Assembly (NCBI RefSeq): GCF_036188265.1
Contig: NZ_CP108093.1
Span: forward strand, 3,423,001-3,487,000
DNA length: 64,000 nt
Source: Streptomyces sp. NBC_00247
Lineage (GTDB): Bacteria; Actinomycetota; Actinomycetes; Streptomycetales; Streptomycetaceae
Reading direction: 5' to 3'
The notes beneath the pieces were generated by a model. That model made no database searches and was not told where the DNA came from. It saw only the letters and a program-made list of their open reading frames with translations. Of this stretch, positions 25,443 to 33,625 are shown piece by piece. The stretch's first letter is position 1. Every line of letters begins with the position of its first letter. The position numbers and the translations under genes are program-made.

Positions 25443-26561
25443 TCAGCGGCGCGACATGTAGATGTCGAGTGCCTTGTGCAGGAGCTTGTTGAGCGGGAAG
25501 TCCCACTCGCCGACGTACTCGACGGCTTCCCCGCCCGTACCGACCTTGAACTGGATCAGGCCGAAGAGGTGGTCGGTCTCGTCCAGGGAGTCGCTGATGC
25601 CTCGCAGGTCGTAGACGGTCGCGCCCATCGCGTACGAGTCGCGCAGCATGCGCCACTGCATGGCGTTGGAAGGCCGGACCTCGCGGCCGATGTTGTCGGA
25701 CGCGCCGTAGGAGTACCAGACGTGTCCGCCGACGACCAGCATGGTCGCGGCGGAGAGGTTGACCCCGTTGTGGCGGGCGAAGTACAGCCGCATGCGGTTG
25801 GGGTCCTCGGAGTTGAGGACGGACCACATGCGCTGGAAGTACGAGAGGGGGCGCGGGCGGAAGTGGTCGCGCACGGCCGTGATCTCGTACAGCCGCTGCC
25901 ACTCGGCGAGGTCCTCGTAGCCGCCCTGGACGACCTCGACACCGGCCTTGTCCGCCTTCTTGATGTTGCGGCGCCAGAGCTGGTTGAAGCCCTTGAGGAC
26001 GTCCTCGAGGGAGCGGTTCGCGAGAGGTACCTGGAAGACGAAGCGGGGCTGCACGTCACCGAAACCGGCGCCGCCGTCCTCGCCCTGCTGCCAGCCCATC
26101 TTGCGCAGCCGGTCGGCGACCTCGAAGGCCCGCGGTTCGATGACCGTCGCCTCCACGTCCCGCAGGCGCTTCACGTCCGGGTCCTGGATGCCGGCCTTGA
26201 TCGCCGTGGAGTCCCAGCGCCGGATGACGACCGGCGGGCCCATCTTCACCGAGAAGGCGCCCTGCTGCTTGAGGTGGGCGAGCATCGGCTGGAGCCATTC
26301 GTCCAGGTTGGGCGCGTACCAGTTGATGACCGGGCCCTCGGGGAGATAGGCGAGGTACCGCTTGATCTTCGGGAGCTGTCGGTACAGCACCAGTCCGGCG
26401 CCGACGATCTGACCGTTGTTGTCGAACCAGCCGAGGCTCTCCGACCGCCACTCCGTCTTCACGTCAGCCCACGCCGGGACCTGGCAGTGACTGGCCGCGG
26501 GCAGACTCTGGATGTACGCCAGATGCTGCTCGCGGCTGATGGTCCTCAGGGTCAGGCTCAT
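25443..26561 (-). CDS. femX: FemX-type lipid II amino-acyltransferase
   Basis: 372 aa from ATG 26561. FemAB/GNAT-like double fold: LPAASHCQVPAWADVKTEWRSESLGWF at the N-terminus, AYLPEGPVINWYAPNLDEWL, the coiled insertion LWRRNIKKADKAGVEVVQGG, then the second domain with VWYSYGASDNIGREVRPSNAMQW and YDLRGISDSLDETDHLFGLIQFKVGTGGE, the standard Fem signature. Such enzymes attach the first bridge amino acid (Gly in Streptomyces) to the lipid II stem using aminoacyl-tRNA. In S. coelicolor the femX in this position is essential unless vancomycin-resistance enzymes remodel the stem (known from the literature). It is grouped with PBP and GT87 genes. Confidence 0.88.
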   Translation of the reverse strand: MSLTLRTISREQHLAYIQSLPAASHCQVPAWADVKTEWRSESLGWFDNNGQIVGAGLVLYRQLPKIKRYLAYLPEGPVINWYAPNLDEWLQPMLAHLKQQGAFSVKMGPPVVIRRWDSTAIKAGIQDPDVKRLRDVEATVIEPRAFEVADRLRKMGWQQGEDGGAGFGDVQPRFVFQVPLANRSLEDVLKGFNQLWRRNIKKADKAGVEVVQGGYEDLAEWQRLYEITAVRDHFRPRPLSYFQRMWSVLNSEDPNRMRLYFARHNGVNLSAATMLVVGGHVWYSYGASDNIGREVRPSNAMQWRMLRDSYAMGATVYDLRGISDSLDETDHLFGLIQFKVGTGGEAVEYVGEWDFPLNKLLHKALDIYMSRR

Positions 26562-26687
26562 GCGGGGCGCTCCTCGGCAGGTGTGTCCCCATCGGTCAGG
26601 GGCTCCGGCTCTCGCGCCGAAGCCTACTGTGAGCGGGGAGCGCCCGTTCTGGCCCGTACGGCACTTGGCTGCGAGCCGGTGGCCCGC

Positions 26688-26716
26688 GGGCCCCGGCGGA
26701 GCTGCCGCCGGGGCCC
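26688..26716 (-). terminator. Terminator after the 108-aa membrane protein gene
   Basis: 12-bp arms GGGCCCCGGCGG/CCGCCGGGGCCC with the 5-nt loop AGCTG. Confidence 0.65.
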
Positions 26717-26733
26717 GGACGGGACGTGGTGGG

Positions 26734-27060
26734 TCAGCTGATCACGCTGCCGAAGAGGCCTCCGTGGGCCATTCCGAGGTAGAAGCCCACCGCGGCGGAG
26801 CCCAGCCCCATGATCAGGGCGAACCGCTCCCAGGTGGTCCTGGACACCCACATCCCGTAGCCGCCGGTCAGGATGCCCATGAGCCCGGCCCACGAGCTGA
26901 GCAGGTGCAGGTTGTGGAACATGGCGGTCACGAAGGCGAGGACGCCGAGGACCCCGGTCACCACCATCAGGATGTCCTGGAGCGGATGGGGCCTGCCGTC
27001 CGTGGCGAAGAGGGAACCGGTGGGGCGGTTCCGCGGGCGGGTGTGCGCTACCTGGGCCAT
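26734..27060 (-). CDS. Small three-TM membrane protein, conserved hypothetical
   Basis: 108 aa from ATG 27060, chosen for the strong AGGAGG 6 bases upstream; the frame runs back to 27129 without an RBS. A polar N-terminus of about 28 residues is followed by three hydrophobic segments: LMVVTGVLGVLAFVTAMF (about 32-50), WAGLMGILTGGYGMWV and ALIMGLGSAAVGFYLGM. It is divergent from rpsF. I do not recognise a function. Confidence 0.7.
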   Translation of the reverse strand: MAQVAHTRPRNRPTGSLFATDGRPHPLQDILMVVTGVLGVLAFVTAMFHNLHLLSSWAGLMGILTGGYGMWVSRTTWERFALIMGLGSAAVGFYLGMAHGGLFGSVIS

Positions 27061-27063
27061 GAA

Positions 27064-27336
27064 GTGCCTCCTGCCGAAGGGGCGGCGCGCTGAGACGCCG
27101 CTCACATCCGATATGTACAGATTGCGCATCCTTGGCCCAGGATTTCAACCCGGGGGTTCATGGCAGGTAGTCTGTACGGTCTGCACCGGTGTCTGCCTTG
27201 AGCCTGCCCGGCGGCCCTCTCCCTGAGGCGCCTGCCGAGCTCGTTGTTCCGCCCGACGGACACCGATGCGTACGCATCACGACCCTCCTGCCACGGAACG
27301 ACCGTGGCCGCTGAGTCCAAAGGAGGTGGGTTCCAC
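27064..27336 (+). promoter_or_regulatory. rpsF leader with possible S6:S18-type RNA element
   Basis: The 270-bp leader contains long-range complementarity: 27184-27195 (centre CGGTGTC) pairs with 27257-27268 (GACACCG), enclosing an internal region with CCCGG/CCG elements. Leaders of rpsF operons in many bacteria carry an RNA bound by the S6:S18 dimer with a conserved CCG bulge; this one has the right place and a plausible outer stem. TAGTCT at about 27170 could be a -10 element. The identification as an S6:S18 motif is inference. Confidence 0.35.
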
Positions 27337-27627
27337 ATGCGTCACTACGAAGTGATGGTCATCCTCGACCCCGATCTGGAAGAGCGCGCTGTCTCTCCCC
27401 TGATCGAGAACTTCCTCTCCGTCGTCCGTGAGGGCAACGGAAAGGTTGAGAAGGTCGACACCTGGGGCCGTCGTCGGCTCGCTTACGAGATCAAGAAGAA
27501 GCCCGAGGGCATCTACTCGGTCCTCGACCTGCAGGCCGAGCCTGCGGTCGTCAAGGAGCTCGACCGCCAGATGAACCTGAACGAGTCGGTCCTCCGGACC
27601 AAGGTCCTCCGTCCCGAGACCCACTGA
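27337..27627 (+). CDS. rpsF: 30S ribosomal protein S6
   Basis: 96 aa from ATG 27337, preceded by AAAGGAGGTGG, a near-perfect anti-16S match. [19 protein letters not shown] and [24 protein letters not shown] are classic S6 sequence. It binds 16S rRNA together with S18 in the 30S platform. First gene of rpsF-ssb-rpsR-rplI. Confidence 0.97.
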   Translation: MRHYEVMVILDPDLEERAVSPLIENFLSVVREGNGKVEKVDTWGRRRLAYEIKKKPEGIYSVLDLQAEPAVVKELDRQMNLNESVLRTKVLRPETH

Positions 27628-27698
27628 GCATCTAGCTCAGCGGTCATCGGGTTCGAGTAGCAGCCAGCAGTAAGCAATCCCCGCCGAGAGGTTCATCC

Positions 27699-28298
27699 AT
27701 GGCAGGCGAGACCGTCATCACGGTCGTCGGCAATCTCGTCGACGACCCCGAGCTGAAGTTCACCTCTTCCGGTGCGGCGGTCGCGAAGTTCCGTGTCGCG
27801 TCCACACCCCGCATCTTCGACCGGCAGACCAACGAGTGGAAGGACGGCGAAGGCCTGTTCCTCACCTGCTCGGTCTGGCGTCAGGCGGCGGAGAACGTCG
27901 CGGAGTCGCTTCAGCGAGGCATGCGCGTCATTGTGCAGGGCCGGCTGAAGCAGCGGTCCTACGAGGACCGTGAGGGTGTCAAGCGCACGGTCTACGAGCT
28001 GGATGTCGACGAAGTCGGCCCCAGCTTGAAGAGCGCCACGGCCAAGGTCACCAAGACCGCTGGTCGCGGTGGCCAGGGCGGCCAGGGTGGATACGGCGGC
28101 GGCGGCCAGCAGGGCGGCGGCAACTGGGGCGGCGGTCCCGGTGGCGGTGGCCAGCAGGGCGGCGGCGGCGCTCCCGGCGCTGACCCGTGGGCAACCGGCG
28201 CACCCTCCGGCGGCCAGCAGGGCGGGGGCCAGGGCGGCTGGGGCGGAAGCTCCGGCGGTTCCAGCGGCGGCGGCTACTCGGACGAGCCCCCTTTCTAG
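27699..28298 (+). CDS. ssb: Single-stranded DNA-binding protein SSB
   Basis: 199 aa from ATG 27699 with GAGAGG upstream. The OB fold (1-115) starts [25 protein letters not shown] and ends [20 protein letters not shown]. The long Gly/Gln-rich flexible linker (about 120-190, many GGQGGGG units) leads to the acidic tip SDEPPF, the docking site for replication and repair partners. It binds and protects ssDNA as a tetramer. Streptomycetes have a second ssb paralogue elsewhere; this copy, between rpsF and rpsR, is the essential replicative SsbA. Confidence 0.96.
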   Translation: MAGETVITVVGNLVDDPELKFTSSGAAVAKFRVASTPRIFDRQTNEWKDGEGLFLTCSVWRQAAENVAESLQRGMRVIVQGRLKQRSYEDREGVKRTVYELDVDEVGPSLKSATAKVTKTAGRGGQGGQGGYGGGGQQGGGNWGGGPGGGGQQGGGGAPGADPWATGAPSGGQQGGGQGGWGGSSGGSSGGGYSDEPPF

Positions 28299-28342
28299 GT
28301 CCGGCTCGTACCCCCACTTCTTGATCACACAGGAGAAACACC

Positions 28343-28579
28343 ATGGCGAAGCCGCCTGTGCGCAAGCCTAAGAAGAAGGTCTGCGCGTTCTGCAAGGACA
28401 AGACCCAGTACGTGGACTACAAGGACACGAACATGCTGCGGAAGTTCATTTCCGACCGCGGCAAGATCCGTGCCCGCCGCGTTACGGGCAACTGCACTCA
28501 GCACCAGCGTGACGTCGCCACGGCAGTCAAGAACAGCCGTGAGATGGCGCTGCTGCCCTACACGTCCACCGCGCGATAA
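28343..28579 (+). CDS. rpsR: 30S ribosomal protein S18, zinc-ribbon (C+) form
   Basis: 78 aa with AGGAG 9 bases upstream. CAFC (14-17) plus Cys52 and His55 ([10 protein letters not shown]) form the zinc ligands of the C+ S18 type; streptomycetes also encode a zinc-free C- paralogue in the Zur regulon elsewhere. It pairs with S6 in the 30S platform. Confidence 0.95.
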   Translation: MAKPPVRKPKKKVCAFCKDKTQYVDYKDTNMLRKFISDRGKIRARRVTGNCTQHQRDVATAVKNSREMALLPYTSTAR

Positions 28580-28597
28580 GGGAAGGGTGACGCAGAC

Positions 28598-29044
28598 ATG
28601 AAGATCATCCTCACCCACGAGGTCACTGGCCTCGGTGCCGCCGGCGACGTCGTCGACGTCAAGGACGGATACGCTCGCAACTACCTGGTCCCGCGTGGCT
28701 TTGCCATTCGCTGGACCAAGGGTGGCGAGAAGGACGTGGCCCAGATCCGCCGCGCCCGCAAGATCCACGAGATCGCGACGATCGAGCAGGCCAACGAGAT
28801 CAAGGCCAAGCTCGAGTCCGTGAAGGTTCGTCTGGCTGTTCGCTCCGGCGACGCCGGCCGCCTCTTCGGCTCCGTCACCCCGGCCGACGTCGCTTCGGCG
28901 ATCAAGGCTGCCGGTGGCCCGGAGGTCGACAAGCGTCGCGTCGAGTTCGGTTCGCCGATCAAGACGCTTGGCGGACACCAGGTGTCCGTGCGCCTGCACC
29001 CTGAGGTTGCGGCGCAGCTCGGCGTCGAGGTCGTCGCTGCCTGA
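28598..29044 (+). CDS. rplI: 50S ribosomal protein L9
   Basis: 148 aa: [36 protein letters not shown] is the diagnostic N-terminal L9 domain, then the long central helix and C-terminal domain. It is 18 bp after rpsR and ends with a strong terminator. Confidence 0.97.
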   Translation: MKIILTHEVTGLGAAGDVVDVKDGYARNYLVPRGFAIRWTKGGEKDVAQIRRARKIHEIATIEQANEIKAKLESVKVRLAVRSGDAGRLFGSVTPADVASAIKAAGGPEVDKRRVEFGSPIKTLGGHQVSVRLHPEVAAQLGVEVVAA

Positions 29045-29067
29045 GGCAGTGCTCGTACGAGTTAGGT

Positions 29068-29099
29068 GAAGGGCCGTACCCCGCGGGGTACGGCCCTTC
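29068..29099. terminator. 32-bp palindromic terminator after rplI
   Basis: Perfect self-complementary stretch (arm GAAGGGCCGTACCCCG), then TCGTCGTTTC. It closes the rpsF operon and can also act on the convergent MATE gene. Two parS sites follow within 65 bp. Confidence 0.8.
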
Positions 29100-29109
29100 G
29101 TCGTTTCGC

Positions 29110-29123
29110 GTTTCACGTGAAAC
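29110..29123. other. parS: parS site 7
   Basis: Exact GTTTCACGTGAAAC inside a 20-bp palindrome (29107-29126), in the rplI/MATE convergent gap. Confidence 0.95.
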
Positions 29124-29148
29124 GCGGGCTTCTGCGAGAACTGCTGTC

Positions 29149-29162
29149 GTTTCACGTGAAAC
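29149..29162. other. parS: parS site 8
   Basis: Exact GTTTCACGTGAAAC, 39 bp after site 7 (start to start), in the same convergent gap. Confidence 0.95.
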
Positions 29163-29211
29163 ATGGCATTTCGCGCGTGTGCTCGGAGCTTTCTGCGTCT
29201 TCCGCCCGGGA

Positions 29212-30549
29212 TCAGCGGGTGGCACCGGTGACCAGCCATCGCCCTGAGCGGGCGCGTAGCCAGAGGGTGATGAGCCGCACGGTCATCATCAGGTCCATGG
29301 CCCACCAGAGTGCGGTGAGCTCGCCGCCGAGGGTGGGGATCAGCAGGGCGACGGGGGCGAAAACGGCCAAGGTGACGAGCATCGCCAGAGCCAGATAGCG
29401 CCCGTCCCCTGCGCCCATGAGCACCCCGTCCAAGATGAAGACGACGCCGGCGATCGGCTGGGAGACTGCCACCACCAGCAGCGCGGGCAGCAGTGTGTCC
29501 CGTACCGACGAGTCGCTGGTGAACAGCGGGATGAAGAGGGGCCGGGCGAGCACGATGAGCGCGCCGAGCAGCACCCCTGCGGCGAGGCCCCACTCCACCA
29601 TTCGACGGCACGCCTCACGCGCGCCCTTGGCGTCGCCGGCGCCGAGATAGCGTCCGATGATCGCCTGGCCGGCGATGGCGATGGCGTCCAGGGCGAAGGC
29701 TGTGAGAGTCCAGAGCGAGAGGACGATCTGATGCGCCGCGATGTCCACGTCTCCGAGCCGGGCGGCAACGGCGGTGGCGATGACCAGGACCGCGCGCAGG
29801 GAAAGGGTACGGATCAGTAGCGGAACTCCGGCCCGAGCGCTCGCGCGGATGCCTGCCGCGTCGGGGCGGAGAGACGCCTTGTGCCGTCGGGCGCCCCGGA
29901 CGACCACGATCAGGTAGGCCACCGCCATGGCCACCTGCGCGATCACGGTGCCCCAGGCCGACCCTGCGATGCCCAGCCCGACGCCGTAGACCAGGACCGC
30001 GTTGAGGATCGCATTGGCGGAGAAGCCGCCGATGGCGACGTACAGCGGAGTGCGGGTGTCCTGGAGTCCGCGCAGAACTCCGGTCGCCGCCAGTACGACC
30101 AGCATGGCCGGTATCCCGAGAGTCGAGATGCGGAGATAGGTGGTCGCGTAGGGGGCCGCCGTCCCGGAGGCGCCGAAGATGTCCACGATCCATGGGGCGG
30201 TCGGAAGGACGGCGGCAACCACCAGGGCACCGAGGAGGAGAGCGAGCCAGATGCCGTCCATGCCCTGCCTGATCGCGGAGGCGAGATCACCCGCTCCGAG
30301 GCGGCGGGCAACGGCAGCGGTGGTGGCGTACGCGAGAAAGACGAAGACGCTGACGGCGGTCGAGAGGAGGGCGGCGGACACCCCGAGTCCAGCCAGTTGC
30401 CGGGTGCCGAGGTGACCCACGATCGCGCTGTCGACCATGAGGAAGAGGGGTTCGGCCACGAGTGCGCCGAAGGCGGGCACGGCGAGTGCGACGATCTCTC
30501 GGTCGTGGCGTCGGCGGCCTGATGCCGGTGTCGCGGGGGCCTTGGTCAT
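29212..30549 (-). CDS. MATE-family efflux transporter (DinF-like)
   Basis: 445 aa from ATG 30549 (MTKAPATPASGRRRHDREIVALAVPAFGALVAEPLF); a frame to 30582 adds 11 residues. Twelve TM segments in two MATE halves, with the family signature AEPLFLMVDSAIVGHLGTRQLAGLGVS in helix 1-2. It probably exports cationic drugs or metabolites against Na+ or H+. A MATE gene of this type sits between rplI and dnaB in streptomycetes. It is convergent with rplI and divergent from dnaB. Confidence 0.88.
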   Translation of the reverse strand: MTKAPATPASGRRRHDREIVALAVPAFGALVAEPLFLMVDSAIVGHLGTRQLAGLGVSAALLSTAVSVFVFLAYATTAAVARRLGAGDLASAIRQGMDGIWLALLLGALVVAAVLPTAPWIVDIFGASGTAAPYATTYLRISTLGIPAMLVVLAATGVLRGLQDTRTPLYVAIGGFSANAILNAVLVYGVGLGIAGSAWGTVIAQVAMAVAYLIVVVRGARRHKASLRPDAAGIRASARAGVPLLIRTLSLRAVLVIATAVAARLGDVDIAAHQIVLSLWTLTAFALDAIAIAGQAIIGRYLGAGDAKGAREACRRMVEWGLAAGVLLGALIVLARPLFIPLFTSDSSVRDTLLPALLVVAVSQPIAGVVFILDGVLMGAGDGRYLALAMLVTLAVFAPVALLIPTLGGELTALWWAMDLMMTVRLITLWLRARSGRWLVTGATR

Positions 30550-30737
30550 AAGAGCCAATCCAATCTTCCACAGGTAATACACGCAAGCCCTTTGCGATCC
30601 TTACTTTCGAAGGGTCTGCGCGCGGGACCACGCGCCGCTCGCGGTGATCTCGGGCGGAGCGGGAAAGTTTTTCTCCCCCACAGTCGGTGGATGGAAAAAC
30701 ACCAGGTCAGGGGAGTGTGTATGCCGATGCTATGAGT

Positions 30738-30746
30738 TTGTCCACA
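30738..30746 (+). promoter_or_regulatory. DnaA box upstream of dnaB
   Basis: Exact TTGTCCACA, the streptomycete consensus. Confidence 0.6.
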
Positions 30747-30817
30747 GTGCTGTCCCCCGGTCCGTGCACAGGATCGGCGGACTTCTCCACAGCATCTGGT
30801 CCGTCGTCCACATGCCC

Positions 30818-30826
30818 TGTGGATAA
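30818..30826 (-). promoter_or_regulatory. DnaA box upstream of dnaB, minus strand
   Basis: TTATCCACA read on the minus strand, a perfect high-affinity box, 182 bp before the dnaB start. Confidence 0.6.
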
Positions 30827-31007
30827 CCGGATTGGCTGACGGTGCGGAGCGGCCTACCGTGGACCGTCGCCCGTACTCCGGCCGTCCCTCGAAACGAGCT
30901 GAAGTCGAAGCTCAGGAAGCGGAGTCGGGTGTCCTGTTTGTCGGTGCTGTGCCGTAAGAAAGAGTGGCATGGCTAGGTCCGCGAAGCGGACGGGAGGAGG
31001 TGGCCCG

Positions 31008-32492
31008 GTGAGCATTCCGGAGCCTTTGGACGAGCCCTGGGCCGACGTCGGTCCCAGCGACCGTCTGCCTGTCTCCCGTCAGCGCCGCGGTGACCGCGGT
31101 GACCGCGGTGGCCGGGACGACCAGCACGACCGGGACCGTGACAACGGCTGGGACGGCGGTTCTCCGGGATTCGAGCGGGTTCCTCCGCAGGACCTGGACG
31201 CCGAGCAGTCGGTGCTCGGCGGCATGCTGCTCTCCAAGGACGCCATCGCGGAGGTCGTGGAGGTCATCAAGGGGCACGACTTCTACCGCCCCGCCCACGA
31301 GACCGTCTACACGGCGATTCTCGATCTCTACGCCAAGGGCGAGCCCGCCGACCCGATCACGGTCGCCGCCGAGCTGGTCCGGCGCGGCGAGATCACCAAG
31401 GTCGGTGGCGCGCCGTACCTCCACACCCTCGTCCAGTCGGTGCCGACCGCGGCGAACGCCTCGTACTACGCCGAGATCGTCCATGAGCGTGCCGTGCTGC
31501 GCCGTCTGGTCGAAGCGGGTACGAAGATCACGCAGATGGGCTACGCGGCCGACGGAGACGTCGACGAGATCGTCAACTCCGCCCAGGCCGAGATCTACGC
31601 CGTCACCGAGCAGCGCACCAGCGAGGACTACCTGCCGCTCGGCGACATCATGGAGGGGGCGCTCGACGAGATCGAGGCGATCGGCTCCCGCAGCGGGGAG
31701 ATGACCGGTGTCCCCACCGGATTCACCGACCTCGACGCACTGACCAACGGCCTGCACCCCGGCCAGATGATCGTCATCGCAGCCCGCCCCGCCATGGGTA
31801 AGTCGACCTTGGCGTTGGACTTCGCACGGGCATGCTCGATCAAGGGCAACCTTCCGAGCGTGATCTTCTCCCTGGAAATGGGGCGGAACGAGATCGCGAT
31901 GCGTCTGCTCTCGGCGGAGGCGCGCGTAGCGCTGCACCACATGCGCTCGGGCACGATGACGGACGAGGACTGGACGCGACTGGCCCGGCGGATGCCGGAC
32001 GTCTCGGCGGCCCCGCTGTACATCGACGACTCGCCCAACCTCTCCATGATGGAGATCCGGGCGAAGTGCCGTCGTCTGAAGCAGCGCAACGACCTGAAGC
32101 TGGTGGTCATCGACTACCTGCAGCTGATGCAGTCCGGTGGTTCGAAGCGTGCCGAGAGCCGTCAGCAGGAGGTCTCGGACATGTCCCGAAACCTGAAGCT
32201 CCTCGCCAAGGAGCTGGAGCTGCCGGTGATCGCGCTCTCGCAGCTGAACCGAGGTCCCGAGCAGCGTACGGACAAGAAGCCGATGGTCTCCGACCTCCGT
32301 GAGTCCGGCTCCATCGAGCAGGACGCCGACATGGTGATCCTGCTGCACCGCGAGGACGCGTACGAGAAGGAGTCCCCTCGCGCCGGCGAAGCGGACCTGA
32401 TCGTCGCCAAGCACCGTAACGGTCCGACCGCGACGATCACGGTGGCGTTCCAGGGCCACTACTCCCGCTTCGTGGACATGGCGCAGACCTGA
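31008..32492 (+). CDS. dnaB: Replicative DNA helicase DnaB
   Basis: 494 aa from GTG 31008, which has GGAGGAGG 7-9 bases upstream; ATG 30969 is an in-frame alternative with a poorer RBS. A disordered charged N-terminus (about 1-50) leads to the helicase N-domain (PPQDLDAEQSVLGGMLLSKDAI). The RecA-like motor has Walker A ARPAMGKSTLALDFA, Walker B LKLVVIDYLQLM, and ELPVIALSQLNRGPE, SDLRESGSIEQDADMVILLHR. No intein interrupts the usual insertion points. It is the hexameric 5'-3' helicase that unwinds the fork. Confidence 0.96.
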   Translation: MSIPEPLDEPWADVGPSDRLPVSRQRRGDRGDRGGRDDQHDRDRDNGWDGGSPGFERVPPQDLDAEQSVLGGMLLSKDAIAEVVEVIKGHDFYRPAHETVYTAILDLYAKGEPADPITVAAELVRRGEITKVGGAPYLHTLVQSVPTAANASYYAEIVHERAVLRRLVEAGTKITQMGYAADGDVDEIVNSAQAEIYAVTEQRTSEDYLPLGDIMEGALDEIEAIGSRSGEMTGVPTGFTDLDALTNGLHPGQMIVIAARPAMGKSTLALDFARACSIKGNLPSVIFSLEMGRNEIAMRLLSAEARVALHHMRSGTMTDEDWTRLARRMPDVSAAPLYIDDSPNLSMMEIRAKCRRLKQRNDLKLVVIDYLQLMQSGGSKRAESRQQEVSDMSRNLKLLAKELELPVIALSQLNRGPEQRTDKKPMVSDLRESGSIEQDADMVILLHREDAYEKESPRAGEADLIVAKHRNGPTATITVAFQGHYSRFVDMAQT

Positions 32493-32769
32493 TCCCCGCT
32501 CCGGACGACGAGAGTGGCCGCAGCCGGCCGACGCCACTCCACCGAGTTGGAGGAGCCGGCAGATCGCTGGACCGCGAGGCTCAGGTCTGCCGACGGGGAA
32601 ATGACCGACGATGATCTGCTGGCGGTCCTGCACGGAGCGGTCCGGGTCGCGACGTCCGCGGTGCGCACGGGCGGCGGTCTCTACGGCTGGAGTTTCTGGC
32701 CGCAGGCCGTCGGAGGCCGGGCCTGCCGCAGACGGCACGGGTCGCTGGTCCGGGCCGGTCGCGGCCCGT
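32493..32769. other. Gap dnaB/ABM gene with possible small-gene remnant
   Basis: A plus-strand frame (GTG 32514 to TGA 32807, 97 codons; contains MTDDDLLAVLHGAVRVATSA) overlaps the 3' end of the convergent ABM gene by 38 bp. It has no clear RBS and no recognised domain. It could be a small hypothetical gene or a remnant; I do not call it as a gene. Confidence 0.3.
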
Positions 32770-33108
32770 TCACACGGCTGCCGGTCCGCCTTCCGGGTAC
32801 GGACTGATCATGGTGTCGAAGAAGCCGTCCGAGGGCCCGTCCAGGTAGGTCGACAGGTTCTCCAGGAAGGCGCGCAGCGGGGGCGTCGCGTTGTGGCGGT
32901 CGAGGTCTTCCTGGGAGCGCCAGACCTCGTACAGGAAGATGCGGCCGTCCTCGTGCTCGTGCAGGTGGTACTGCAGGTTGCCGGGCTCCTGCCTGGTGGG
33001 CGCCACGAAGGAGAGGAGGAGGCGCCGGACCTCGTCCGCGCGCTCCGGCCGGGGCCGGAGGAAGCCGTAGAGGGCGATGGGGCGAGCCGTGTTCGTCGTG
33101 GTGGTCAT
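32770..33108 (-). CDS. ABM-domain (antibiotic biosynthesis monooxygenase-like) protein
   Basis: 112 aa from ATG 33108. The dimeric alpha/beta-barrel signature is visible: LYGFLRPRPERADEVRRLLLSFVAPTRQEPGNLQYHLHEHEDGRIFLYEVWRSQEDLDRH, with the His/Glu-rich strand and the conserved W near ENLSTYL. Members include YgiN-like quinol monooxygenases and heme-degrading enzymes; activity here is unknown. It is divergent from a MerR regulator 59 bp away, and the intervening promoter has the long spacer typical of MerR control, so this is the probable MerR target. Confidence 0.8.
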   Translation of the reverse strand: MTTTTNTARPIALYGFLRPRPERADEVRRLLLSFVAPTRQEPGNLQYHLHEHEDGRIFLYEVWRSQEDLDRHNATPPLRAFLENLSTYLDGPSDGFFDTMISPYPEGGPAAV

Positions 33109-33115
33109 GGCGGCG

Positions 33116-33147
33116 AGACTAGGATCTCTCATCCGTGTGAGGTTCAA
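33116..33147 (-). promoter_or_regulatory. MerR-type promoter of the ABM gene
   Basis: On the minus strand TTGAAC (33147-33142), a 20-bp spacer with outer CTCA/TGAG dyad, and TAGTCT (33121-33116). The stretched spacer is what MerR proteins correct. The -10 is 7 bp from ATG 33108, so the mRNA would be leaderless. Confidence 0.45.
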
Positions 33148-33167
33148 GGGGTTGTGAGGAGCGCCAC

Positions 33168-33530
33168 ATGAAGATCGGTGAGCTGTCCGAGGCGACGGGC
33201 ACCTCCGTCAGGCTGCTGCGTTACTACGAGGAGCAGGGCCTCCTGGAGTCTCATCGCCTCGCGAGCGGCCACCGCCGCTACGAGGACGGCGCCCCGGTCG
33301 AGGTCCGCCGCATTCGCTCGTTCCTGGACGCCGGCCTGCCGACCCGGGTCATCCGGGACCTGCTGCCGTGCGTCGACGCTGACGGCACGGTCGACGGCTG
33401 CAAGTTGGAGGCTCTTCAGGACCACCTGGGGGGTCTGGACGACCGGATCTCCGCGCTGTCGCAGGCGCGCACCTCGCTGACCGGGCTCATCACCGCCACT
33501 CAGGCCCACGAGGGTTCGTCCGCCCCATGA
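33168..33530 (+). CDS. MerR-family transcriptional regulator
   Basis: 120 aa from ATG 33168 with GAGGAG 7 bases upstream. N-terminal winged helix-turn-helix MKIGELSEATGTSVRLLRYYEEQGLLESHRLASGHRRYE, then RRIRSFLDAGLPTRVIRDLLPC and a C-terminal coiled coil (DHLGGLDDRISALSQARTSLTGLI). A single Cys at about 66 could take part in metal or redox sensing but no Cys cluster is present. It is divergent from the ABM gene. Its stop overlaps an ATG (33527) in the frame of the following hydrolase, but a terminator-like hairpin at 33539-33564 separates them. Confidence 0.88.
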   Translation: MKIGELSEATGTSVRLLRYYEEQGLLESHRLASGHRRYEDGAPVEVRRIRSFLDAGLPTRVIRDLLPCVDADGTVDGCKLEALQDHLGGLDDRISALSQARTSLTGLITATQAHEGSSAP

Positions 33531-33538
33531 CGGTGCCG

Positions 33539-33564
33539 GGGCCTGAACGCCCCGGCACGGAATG
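33539..33564 (+). terminator. Terminator after the merR-like gene
   Basis: 10-bp arms GTGCCGGGGC/GCCCCGGCAC with the 6-nt loop CTGAAC, 8 bp after the stop. Confidence 0.65.
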
Positions 33565-33593
33565 GATTCGCGGGGCGGTGCTCGTCTCGACCA

Positions 33594-33625
33594 TTCTTCG
33601 TTCCATGACGTCGTGGAACGAAGAA
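33594..33625. repeat. 32-bp inverted repeat over the hydrolase start codon
   Basis: 12-bp perfect arms (TTCTTCGTTCCA, 33594-33605, and complement, 33614-33625) flank the 8-nt TGACGTCG, which itself contains the palindrome GACGTC. The proposed start ATG (33605-33607) lies at the junction. It may be an operator or an RNA hairpin that hides the start codon. Confidence 0.75.

Larger units (their letters stand above)
30550..31007 (+). promoter_or_regulatory. dnaB upstream region with DnaA-box cluster
   Basis: A 458-bp gap. Between 30738 and 30826 lie TTGTCCACA (30738-30746, perfect), TTCTCCACA (30783-30791), TCGTCCACA (30804-30812) and TTATCCACA on the minus strand (30818-30826, the strongest E. 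coli-type box). The first 180 bp is rather AT-rich for this genome. The region could bind DnaA and control dnaB, or titrate DnaA. Confidence 0.6.

Noticed and set aside
28060..28270. Repeated GGCGG/GGCCAGCAG runs in ssb
   Set aside because: These encode the normal Gly/Gln-rich flexible linker of actinobacterial SSB.
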